From: Sulfurimonas sp.
GTDB taxonomy: Bacteria; Campylobacterota; Campylobacteria; Campylobacterales; Sulfurimonadaceae
Assembly: GCA_027858865.1 (NCBI GenBank)
Contig: JAQIBW010000128.1
Location: 1 to 5,162 of the forward strand
Direction: 5' to 3'
Length of the DNA stretch: 5,162 nt
The notes beneath the pieces were generated by a model, which saw only the letters and a program-made list of their open reading frames with translations, made no database searches and was not told the origin of the DNA. A program made the position numbers and the translations under genes. The number at the start of each line of letters is the position of its first letter. Position 1 is the stretch's first letter. Below are positions 1 to 5,162 of this stretch, piece after piece.

Positions 1-1
1 T

Positions 2-298
2 GAAGAGTATATTATTGAGCTTGTTAATGCAACTAGAAATCCTAGTGATTATGGGCTTGATGAGTTAAAAGACTTTATTCAGTTTGGTGCTTCTCCTCGT
101 GTGAGCATCGATATGTTTAAGGCTGTAAAAGCTATGGCATACTTAAGAGGTAAAGATTTCGTAACCCCTGTTGATGTAGCTTACATCGCAAAAGAGATTA
201 TGCGTCATCGTATCGTTCTAACTTATGAAGCTGAGGCAGAAGGTGTTACAACGGATGAAATAATACAAAAAGTTTTAGAAACTGTAGCAATTCCATAG
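2..298 (+). CDS. moxR: MoxR-family AAA+ ATPase, C-terminal fragment (5' end outside window)
   Basis: The open frame enters at the window edge and gives the last 98 residues of a MoxR-type AAA+ ATPase. The Walker A and B motifs lie upstream and are not visible. What is visible is the C-terminal helical lid. It starts with a stretch matching the linker after sensor 2, contains the family signature G-A-S-P-R-x-S-I-D (encoded at about 89-115), then L-R-G-K-D-F-V-T-P-x-D-V and M-R-H-R-I-V-L-T-Y-E-A, and ends in an EGV...I-I-Q-K-V-L-E-T-V-A-I-P tail. MoxR ATPases are cytoplasmic and are thought to act as chaperones for VWA-domain partners, which fits the DUF58 and Bat genes that follow. The GTG at 101 is internal to the domain and is not the start. 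The stop is TAG (296-298). The next gene begins 9 bp later in the same reading frame. Family assignment is firm; the specific substrate is unknown. Confidence 0.93.
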   Translation, partial: EEYIIELVNATRNPSDYGLDELKDFIQFGASPRVSIDMFKAVKAMAYLRGKDFVTPVDVAYIAKEIMRHRIVLTYEAEAEGVTTDEIIQKVLETVAIP

Positions 299-493
299 GT
301 TGTTAGTTTGAGTAAACTTCAAAAAATCCTAGTTCGTGCAAGACGTCAGGTCTTTAGTGAAATGGTTGGTAACAATCCTTCTATCTTTCAAGGCGAAGGT
401 TATGACTTTATTGAACTACGCGAATATATGCCTGGTGATGATATACGTCATATCGACTGGAATATTACAGCGAAATTGCAAAAGCCGTTTATC

Positions 494-496
494 TAG
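494..496 (+). other. Premature in-frame TAG codon in the DUF58 gene
   Basis: The context is K-P-F-I-[TAG]-I-F-R-E-E-R-E. DUF58 homologues typically read P-Y-V/I-K-x-F/Y-R-E-E-R-E here, so the stop replaces what is usually a lysine. A single A-to-T change would turn AAG into TAG. Flanking codons on both sides are in frame and conserved, so this is a point change and not an indel. Confidence 0.9.
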
Positions 497-1126
497 ATTT
501 TTCGTGAAGAGAGAGAGTTAAATGTTGTTCTCGCTACAGTTTTAAATGGAAGTGTTCACTTTGGCTCTAAAAAATTTAAACAAGATGTGATAGCTGAAAT
601 ATCTGCACTTCTTGGTTTTTCAACGCTAAAAAATGGTGATTTACTGAGTTCATATATCTTTACTGACAAGATGCTTTCAGCTACAAAACCAAGCAAAAAA
701 CTTCACCAAATTCAAAAAAATGTAAAAGAAATTTTAGACTTTAATGCACTGAATGAAAAAGTAGACTTTAAAGTAATAGCAGACACTTTGTATAAACGAT
801 TAAGAAGAAAATCACTTATCTTAGTTATAGGAGATTTTTTTGAGATTCCAGATTTTAAATTACTTGCAAAAAAACATGAAGTCGTAGCAATCATAGTTCG
901 AGATAAACTTGAAGAAAAACCGCCTGAAATGGGTTTTGCTTCTTTGGTTGATCCTGAGAGTGGGGCAATTTTAGAAGGTGATTTTAACTCTTCAAGCGTA
1001 GATGCTTACGCTAAAAAAGTAGCGGCACACGACCATAAACTATATGATACATTTAGAAAACATCAGATTAGATTTACTAAAATATATACTCACAGTGTAT
1101 CCAGTGTAGAACTTCGTAGATTGTTT

Positions 1127-1130
1127 GAGG
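1127..1130 (+). promoter_or_regulatory. Ribosome binding site for the DUF4381-like gene
   Basis: GAGG lies 8 bases before the ATG at 1139 and inside the last codons of the DUF58 gene. The DUF58 stop codon (TAA, 1136-1138) directly abuts this ATG, so re-initiation by ribosomes finishing DUF58 is likely. Confidence 0.6.
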
Positions 1131-1138
1131 GTAGGTAA

Positions 1139-1549
1139 ATGGCAGATACAAAACAACACTTTGATATTCCACTACATGATATTAAACCTATAGTAGATAT
1201 ACAAGAATATTCTCTATATTTCTTATTAGGGATAAGCTTCTTCGTACTTTTAGTTGTCTTGGGAATTATTTATTTAATATACAAATATATTAAAGCAAAA
1301 AATGCTTATAACATTAGAGTAGAACACTTTAAAATCATAAATTCACTAGATTTAAGTGATACGAAAAATGCAGCATATACTATTACTTCCCTTGGATTTA
1401 CTTTTAGAGGTGATAGTGAAAGACACTCTGAGATGTATGATAACTTGGTTCAAAGATTGGAATCTTACAAGTATAAAAGAGAAGTTGATGAGTTTGACAG
1501 TGAAGTGATGGGTTATATAGGAGTTTATAAGGGCATGATCGATGTTTGA
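1139..1549 (+). CDS. DUF4381-like single-pass membrane protein
   Basis: This is a 136-residue protein. Near the N-terminus, I-P-L-H-D-I-K-P (residues 10-17) resembles the L-x-D-I-x-x-P opening of DUF4381 proteins, which occupy this same slot in many MoxR-DUF58-VWA operons. A single strong transmembrane helix spans about residues 26-49. The positively charged segment after it (K, K and R at about 52-60) puts the C-terminal half in the cytoplasm by the positive-inside rule, leaving a short N-terminal periplasmic tail. The C-terminal half is helical and charged, with no catalytic motif that I recognise. The ATG directly abuts the DUF58 stop, and the gene's own end overlaps batA by 8 bp. Function is not established; position suggests an accessory membrane component that links cytoplasmic DUF58/MoxR to the Bat VWA proteins. 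The family call rests on the short motif, topology and gene order, so it is less certain than its neighbours. Confidence 0.75.
   Translation: MADTKQHFDIPLHDIKPIVDIQEYSLYFLLGISFFVLLVVLGIIYLIYKYIKAKNAYNIRVEHFKIINSLDLSDTKNAAYTITSLGFTFRGDSERHSEMYDNLVQRLESYKYKREVDEFDSEVMGYIGVYKGMIDV
1529..1533 (+). promoter_or_regulatory. Ribosome binding site for batA
   Basis: AAGGG sits 8 bases before the ATG at 1542, inside the end of the DUF4381-like gene. It selects the ATG at 1542 over the nearby ATG at 1535, which is in the upstream gene's frame and encodes an internal methionine. Confidence 0.65.
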
Positions 1550-2471
1550 CGGACTTTATTTTGAGTTCCCAAGACTTGTCTTTGTAATCTTTTTTTTCAT
1601 AGCTTGTGCGTCTCTATGTAAGATGAAACTGCCATCCCTGTACTTTCCTCATACGGGACAGTTTATGAAAAACTCCGTGTCAGCATCTAATCTGTTGTTT
1701 ATTTTAAAGTGGCTGGGAATCATAATGCTTATCCTTGCTCTAATGTCACCGGTTAAAGATGAACCGTATGAGCTTGAACCAAAAGACGGTTATGAGATAG
1801 CACTTATACTAGACGCATCTCAGTCTATGAAAGCTCAGGGTTTTGATGTCAGAAATCCTCAGCTAACAAGATTTGATGTTGTTAAAGATATTGTTAGTAG
1901 CTTTGTAAAAGAAAGAACAAATGACAACATAGGTTTAGTCGTGTTTGGAGCTTACTCTTTTATAGCATCTCCACTTACTTATGATGAAAATATCTTAAAT
2001 AAAATTGTCTCACAACTCTACATAGGGATGGCTGGACAATACACAGCACTATATACATCTCTAGCTCAAGGTGTAAATCTTTTAAAAATGAGCAAGTCTA
2101 AGTCAAAGGTAGCTATTTTACTTACAGATGGTTTTAGTACTCCTCAAATAGATAGAATACCATTTGATGTGGCTCTTGATATGGCAGCCAAAGAGAAGAT
2201 AAAAGTTTATCCTATTGGTATTGGGATGCCTCATGAATACAATATTCAAGTCTTAAAAAAGATAGCTGAGAGAACCGGAGGCAAAGCTTTTGGAGCAGCG
2301 AGTGCAACTGAACTACTAGAAGTTTACAAAGAAATAGATGCACTAGAAAAGTCAGAAATTAAAGCTGAAACATTTTCATACATAAAGTATTACTATGTTT
2401 ATCCTCTTTTTATATCTCTACTATCTCTGATGCTATATGTATATTTGAGAAATAAAAGGGGGCATGCGTGA
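1542..2471 (+). CDS. batA: BatA-type inner-membrane VWA-domain protein
   Basis: The protein is 309 residues, the usual BatA size. Layout: hydrophobic segment about 12-25, a Lys-containing loop (27-43), second transmembrane helix about 51-69, a von Willebrand factor A domain about 84-270, and a third transmembrane helix about 283-302 followed by R-N-K-R. By the positive-inside rule the VWA domain faces the periplasm. All metal-ion-dependent adhesion site (MIDAS) elements are visible: D91-A-S93-Q-S95, T168 in G-Q-Y-T-A, and D196 in L-L-T-D-G. The conserved A-S-P-L-T block (142-146) is also present. Such domains bind a divalent cation and mediate protein contacts; in Bat systems the partner is thought to be BatB or BatD, with MoxR acting from the cytoplasm. 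The start overlaps the upstream gene by 8 bp and the end overlaps batB by 4 bp. Distinction from BatB is by position, size and lack of a TPR extension. Confidence 0.92.
   Translation: MFDGLYFEFPRLVFVIFFFIACASLCKMKLPSLYFPHTGQFMKNSVSASNLLFILKWLGIIMLILALMSPVKDEPYELEPKDGYEIALILDASQSMKAQGFDVRNPQLTRFDVVKDIVSSFVKERTNDNIGLVVFGAYSFIASPLTYDENILNKIVSQLYIGMAGQYTALYTSLAQGVNLLKMSKSKSKVAILLTDGFSTPQIDRIPFDVALDMAAKEKIKVYPIGIGMPHEYNIQVLKKIAERTGGKAFGAASATELLEVYKEIDALEKSEIKAETFSYIKYYYVYPLFISLLSLMLYVYLRNKRGHA
2458..2462 (+). promoter_or_regulatory. Ribosome binding site for the batB-batC fusion
   Basis: A strong GGGGG run preceded by AAAA lies 5 bases before GTG 2468. It supports this GTG start. The ATG at 2464 is in another frame. 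Start and upstream stop share the GTGA overlap (2468-2471), the classic arrangement for coupled translation. Confidence 0.65.
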
Positions 2472-4312
2472 GTTTTTTACATCCTGAGTTTTTATACTAT
2501 ATGTTACCGCCTCTTTTCATACTTTTTGGACTTCTTCTTACTCAAAAAGAGACTCAAGCTCATTTTTTCTCTAAAGAGGTTATGGACAAGCTTAGAGTAA
2601 GTGCAAATACTTTAACTCTTAAAGCCAGAAATGCCCTGTTTTTAATGATTGGATTTTTTATTATCATAGCACTTGCGCAGCCTGTGATAGATGATGGTAA
2701 AGTAATGGTTAAAGCCAAAAGTGCAGATATTATGATAGCTCTAGATATCTCAGACTCGATGCTAGCAGAAGATGTGTACCCAAATAGACTCGAACTTGCA
2801 AAACAAAAAGCTTTAACTTTACTATTGAAATTTCCTGATGAACGTATTGGTATTATGGCTTTTGCAAAAAACTCATACCTTGTTTCACCACTTAGTTTTG
2901 ATACAAGTGCAGTAAGCTTTTTACTGACTCAACTAGATACAACTTCCATAACTCAAAAGGGAACAGACTTTTTGTCTATCTTAGATGTTTTTTCAAAATC
3001 ACAAAAAAGTGAAGGTGAAAAATATCTTCTCATTTTTAGTGACGGTGGGGACTCTAAAGACTTTTCAGATGAGATAGCACTAGCAAAAAAAAGTAATATA
3101 GTTGTCTTTATCTTGGGAGTAGGTACTGTAAAAGGTGCTCCCATAAAGCTAAAAGATGGAAGTTTTATCAAACTTCATGATGAGATATTAGTTTCGACAT
3201 TAAATGAAAACATATCAGAGTTGGCAACTTCAAGCGGCGGTGTATATATTCAAAATACAACTTCTACTTCTGACATAGAAGCGATGCTGCGAGAGATAAA
3301 AAGTATATCAAAAGAAAAAGAGTTAAAGAGTGAAGAGATACACAAGTTTATTCCTCTTTTTTACTATCCTGTGGGAATGGCTCTGTTTCTCTTACTAATT
3401 GCTACTAGTTCTATGAGTAAGAGAGTTGAAGTACAACTTCCCTCCGTGTTTATGCTTTTTGCTTTTATGTTTGCATCTGTAGATGCAAGAGCTGGCATCT
3501 TAGACTTTATGGATTTAAATGAGGCGAAAGAAGCTTATAAGTCAGAAGATTATGAAAAGTCCGCAAAACTATATGAGAAGTATGCTGAGAGTTCTAAAAA
3601 AGGCGAGGGTTATTTTAACGCAGCTAACTCTCTGTATAAACAAAAAAAGTTTAAAGAAGCTGTAGAGTCTTATGAGAAGGCAACTTTTGATGATAAAAGT
3701 TTAAGAGCAAAAAACTTTTCAAACATGGGTAACGCTCAGGCAAAAGGACAAAATCTTCAAAAGGCTGTAGAGTCGTATGAGAAGGCACTTAAGATAGAAG
3801 AAGATAAAGATACTAGAGAGAACTTAGAAGAGGTGAAAAAACTTCTTAAAAAACAAAAAAAAGACTCTAAAAAGAGTGATAAACAAAACGATAAAAAAGA
3901 TAAAAAGAAAGATGATAAAAGTGAATCTAAAGACGGGGATAAAGATTCAGATAAAAAAGATAAATCTAAAGAAGATGAAGATAGCTCAAAAAGTAAAAAG
4001 TCTAAAGATAAAGAGCAAAATAAAGATGATATGAAGTCAAAAAAAGAAAAAGACTCAGATGCAAAAGATAAAAAAAGTGAAGATGCAAAGAGTGAAGAAG
4101 AGAAAAAAGAGCAGTTAGAAAAACTTGATAAAGATGATGAGAAAAAAAGCTCCAAAGAACAAAGTAAAGCTCCAAATCTATCTAAAGAAAAAATGAGCGA
4201 TGCTGAAGAAGCTAAATGGATAGACCAGCTTAATTTACAAAAAAATACTTACCTTTATAAACTTGGTGAGCAAAAACCTATGAAGGAAACCAGTAATGAA
4301 AAACCTTGGTAA
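2468..4312 (+). CDS. batB: BatB-BatC fusion: membrane VWA protein with TPR and charged C-terminal tail
   Basis: The protein is 614 residues, about twice the length of a stand-alone BatB. Residues 1-312 are BatB: transmembrane helices at about 7-24 and 56-72, a periplasmic VWA domain about 86-280 with complete MIDAS residues (D93-I-S95-D-S97, T166, D192), and a third helix about 296-312. A cytoplasmic loop with K318 and R319 leads into a fourth hydrophobic segment (about 325-338) ending in A-R-A (340-342), then the BatC part: TPR helices at about 350-445 with A-V-E-S-Y-E-K-A occurring twice, a Lys/Asp/Ser/Glu-rich disordered stretch (about 461-570), and a C-terminal segment with K-W-I-D-Q-L and Y-L-Y-K-L (583-599). 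Such fusions are known in MoxR-Bat loci. The BatC part should be periplasmic and probably scaffolds protein contacts. The start is GTG, in a 4-bp overlap with batA; the end overlaps batD by 17 bp. Confidence 0.92.
   Translation: MSFLHPEFLYYMLPPLFILFGLLLTQKETQAHFFSKEVMDKLRVSANTLTLKARNALFLMIGFFIIIALAQPVIDDGKVMVKAKSADIMIALDISDSMLAEDVYPNRLELAKQKALTLLLKFPDERIGIMAFAKNSYLVSPLSFDTSAVSFLLTQLDTTSITQKGTDFLSILDVFSKSQKSEGEKYLLIFSDGGDSKDFSDEIALAKKSNIVVFILGVGTVKGAPIKLKDGSFIKLHDEILVSTLNENISELATSSGGVYIQNTTSTSDIEAMLREIKSISKEKELKSEEIHKFIPLFYYPVGMALFLLLIATSSMSKRVEVQLPSVFMLFAFMFASVDARAGILDFMDLNEAKEAYKSEDYEKSAKLYEKYAESSKKGEGYFNAANSLYKQKKFKEAVESYEKATFDDKSLRAKNFSNMGNAQAKGQNLQKAVESYEKALKIEEDKDTRENLEEVKKLLKKQKKDSKKSDKQNDKKDKKKDDKSESKDGDKDSDKKDKSKEDEDSSKSKKSKDKEQNKDDMKSKKEKDSDAKDKKSEDAKSEEEKKEQLEKLDKDDEKKSSKEQSKAPNLSKEKMSDAEEAKWIDQLNLQKNTYLYKLGEQKPMKETSNEKPW
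3413..3493 (+). other. Signal-peptide-like segment at the BatB/BatC junction
   Basis: Residues 316-342 of the fusion look like a complete Sec signal peptide: a methionine, a basic stretch (S-K-R), a hydrophobic core (about 325-338), and A-R-A before glycine at 343. It directly precedes the BatC TPR region. It may act only as a fourth membrane anchor, or signal peptidase could cut after A342 and release BatC. The ATG at 3413 could be an internal start, but no clear ribosome binding site precedes it. Confidence 0.5.
3659..3787 (+). repeat. Pair of near-identical TPR-coding repeats
   Basis: A 24-base unit beginning GCTGTAGAGTC occurs at 3659-3682 and again at 3764-3787 with a single T/G difference. 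The copies start 105 bases (35 codons) apart, close to one TPR period, and both encode A-V-E-S-Y-E-K-A. DNA identity this high for a diverged protein repeat suggests recent duplication or conversion of one TPR unit. Confidence 0.7.
3848..4177 (+). repeat. Low-complexity purine-rich tract encoding a Lys/Asp/Ser/Glu tail
   Basis: Codons 461-570 of the BatBC fusion. By hand count, Lys, Asp, Ser and Glu make up 94 of 110 residues (41 Lys, 23 Asp, 17 Ser, 13 Glu), giving a nearly balanced polyampholyte with no hydrophobic core, so disorder is expected. The coding strand is almost all A and G, with many AAAGAT/GATAAA-like units and A-runs up to eight. It is part of the gene and not a separate element. 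Confidence 0.8.
4283..4288 (+). promoter_or_regulatory. Ribosome binding site for batD
   Basis: AAGGAA lies 7 bases before ATG 4296 and inside the final codons of the BatBC gene. It supports the ATG at 4296, which places batD 17 bp into the end of the upstream gene. Confidence 0.7.
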
Positions 4313-5162
4313 GATAATTTTATTTTTACTATTAGCACAAAATTTGGCGTTAGCAAGTGTGAAAGCAACAGTAGATGCAACTAGCATAGAAGTTGGTGAG
4401 ATGGTTACATACTCTTTACACATTTCCGGTGTAGATGTGCAGAGACCAAATATCCAAACACTTTGTGGGGTTGATGTTATCTCTACTAGTTCACAAACAT
4501 CCATAGAGATGCTAAATGGAGATATATCTAGAAGCAATGTACTAAGCTATAAGTTTATGCCGCAAAAGAGTTGTGTGATAGAACCTGTGGAAGTTGAAAT
4601 TGATGGAAATATCCAAAAGAGTAACTCTGTAAAGATAGAAGTAGGTAAGGTTGTTGCAAATAAAGATGCTGATTTTATCTTGTCACTTGAGACTCCTGTA
4701 AAAGATGTTTTTGTTGGTGAGCCATTTGAAGTAACTCTCCTTTTTAAACAAAAAAGAGATGCTGAGGCGGTAGATAGTAAGTTTGTACCACCTGAGCTAA
4801 AAGGCTTTTGGATTAAAGGTGAATCAAAACCACAAAGAAGCCAAGATGGAAATTATTCAGTTTCAAAAGTAGTCTACACTATGGCAGCTCAAAGAGTTGG
4901 AAAACTAGATATATCAAAGGCTCAGATGCGTATAGCATCTAGAGCGCATGTTCGTGATAGCTGGGGTGCTTGGATACCAAAGATCAAGTGGAAGACTTAC
5001 TACTCAAATGAGTTGAGCGTAGATGTAAAGCCACTCCCTGGTGGTGTTAACCTTGTAGGTAACTTTAGTATAATTGCTACTGCAGATAAGTCTGAGATAA
5101 ATCCAAGTGAAGCTCTAAATCTTAGCATCGAAGTTTTAGGAAACGGCAATTTAGAAGATATT
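4296..5162 (+). CDS. batD: BatD, N-terminal part (3' end outside window)
   Basis: The frame is open for 289 codons to the window edge. Residues 1-20 form a Sec signal peptide (K2 and K6, hydrophobic core 7-19, cleavage likely after A-L-A at 20), so the protein is exported. The mature part has BatD hallmarks: V-K-A-T-V-D then I-E-V-G-E (about 31-35), F-V-G-E-P-F-E-V-T-L (139-148), and K-P-L-P-G-G with V-G-N-F-S (245-258), followed by D-K-S-E-I-N-P-S-E-A and G-N-G-N-L (282-286). These are the beta-sandwich repeats seen in BatD; family members usually end with a transmembrane anchor, which would lie beyond the window. Cysteines 57 and 93 in the first beta-rich domain could pair in the periplasm. 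BatD is presumed to work with the periplasmic VWA domains of BatA and BatB. The start is fixed by a good ribosome binding site and the signal peptide. Confidence 0.92.
   Translation, partial: MKNLGKIILFLLLAQNLALASVKATVDATSIEVGEMVTYSLHISGVDVQRPNIQTLCGVDVISTSSQTSIEMLNGDISRSNVLSYKFMPQKSCVIEPVEVEIDGNIQKSNSVKIEVGKVVANKDADFILSLETPVKDVFVGEPFEVTLLFKQKRDAEAVDSKFVPPELKGFWIKGESKPQRSQDGNYSVSKVVYTMAAQRVGKLDISKAQMRIASRAHVRDSWGAWIPKIKWKTYYSNELSVDVKPLPGGVNLVGNFSIIATADKSEINPSEALNLSIEVLGNGNLEDI

Larger units (their letters stand above)
308..1138 (+). pseudogene. DUF58 protein gene interrupted by an in-frame TAG
   Basis: Read through the TAG, this frame encodes 276 residues, close to normal DUF58 length. The N-terminal part carries the family signature: F-Q-G-E-G-Y-D-F-I-E-L-R-E-Y-M-P-G-D-D-I-R-H-I-D-W followed by T-A-K (about residues 27-56). 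Codon 63 is TAG (494-496). The same frame resumes at once with I-F-R-E-E-R-E-L, the next conserved block, then a VWA-like fold with G-D-F (about 175-177) and V-D-P-E-S-G (about 214-219). No other stop or frameshift is seen. The start is TTG at 308 with a weak AGG (297-299) upstream; the following residues match where DUF58 proteins usually begin. DUF58 proteins are cytoplasmic partners in MoxR loci with no settled biochemical role. As written, the gene yields a 62-residue fragment. A distal product could start at GTG 587 but would lack the signature. It could be a recent nonsense allele, a sequence error, or a suppressed stop. The VWA half also lacks the canonical MIDAS aspartate (V78 at that position). 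Confidence 0.85.

Noticed and set aside
336..521. Second plus-strand open frame that reads across the DUF58 TAG
   Set aside because: It is out of frame with both DUF58 halves and encodes no conserved block. It also offers no frameshift explanation, since DUF58 resumes in its original frame right after the stop.
712..894. 60-codon minus-strand open frame inside DUF58
   Set aside because: It is antisense to conserved DUF58 sequence, with no supporting start context or recognisable motif.
2..1138. TAG reassigned to an amino acid throughout the genome
   Set aside because: MoxR ends with TAG exactly where the family's C-terminus is expected, and no other gene in the window has an in-frame TAG, so a local nonsense change is more likely.
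2953..3171. 72-codon minus-strand open frame inside the BatB VWA domain
   Set aside because: It is the shadow of a strongly supported VWA coding region.
3757..4155. 132-codon minus-strand open frame rich in Ser, Phe and Leu
   Set aside because: It is the reverse complement of the Lys/Asp/Ser/Glu low-complexity tract; the A/G-rich strand lacks stops on the other strand by composition alone.
4235..4537. 100-codon minus-strand open frame across the BatBC/BatD junction
   Set aside because: It lies antisense to two well-supported coding regions and resembles no family I recognise.
1..5162. A new defence or mobile system
   Set aside because: Every gene fits the known MoxR-DUF58-DUF4381-BatA-BatB/C-BatD operon; no nuclease, transposase, integrase, CRISPR repeat or toxin-antitoxin signature was seen.

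Overview
This is a low-GC bacterial window carrying one dense, single-strand (+) operon of the MoxR / Bat ('Bacteroides aerotolerance'-type) family. The order is: moxR-type AAA+ ATPase (3' end only), DUF58 protein, DUF4381-like membrane protein, BatA-type VWA protein, a fused BatB-BatC protein (VWA plus TPR plus a Lys/Asp/Ser/Glu-rich tail), and BatD (5' part only, cut by the window end). The AT-rich codon use, the K-rich proteins and the general look of the DUF58 and BatBC sequences suggest a Campylobacterota member (Sulfurimonas/Arcobacter-like). This is an impression from sequence character, not a database match.

Layout: 1-298 is the C-terminal lid region of MoxR. 308-1138 is a DUF58 gene whose frame is intact except for one in-frame TAG at 494-496. 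1139-1549 is a one-TM DUF4381-like protein. 1542-2471 is BatA. 2468-4312 is the BatB/BatC fusion. 4296-5162 is the start of BatD, with a signal peptide. Neighbouring genes abut or overlap (0 bp between DUF58 and DUF4381, then overlaps of 8, 4 and 17 bp). No intergenic stretch exceeds 9 bp, and I see no promoter, terminator, RNA gene, mobile element or CRISPR. The downstream genes are probably translationally coupled.

How the parts fit: in known MoxR-Bat loci, the cytoplasmic MoxR ATPase and DUF58 protein are thought to work with inner-membrane VWA proteins (BatA, BatB), a periplasmic TPR module (BatC) and the membrane-anchored, beta-rich BatD. The proposed role is in envelope stress, protein maturation or metal loading, but the exact reaction is unsettled. 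Here both Bat VWA domains keep complete metal-ion (MIDAS) residues, whereas the VWA-like half of DUF58 has lost its MIDAS aspartate.

The system itself is a known type. The most notable points are the premature stop in DUF58 at a position where the family normally has a conserved lysine, the continuous MoxR-DUF58 reading frame broken only by two TAG codons, and the BatB-BatC fusion with a signal-peptide-like segment at the junction.
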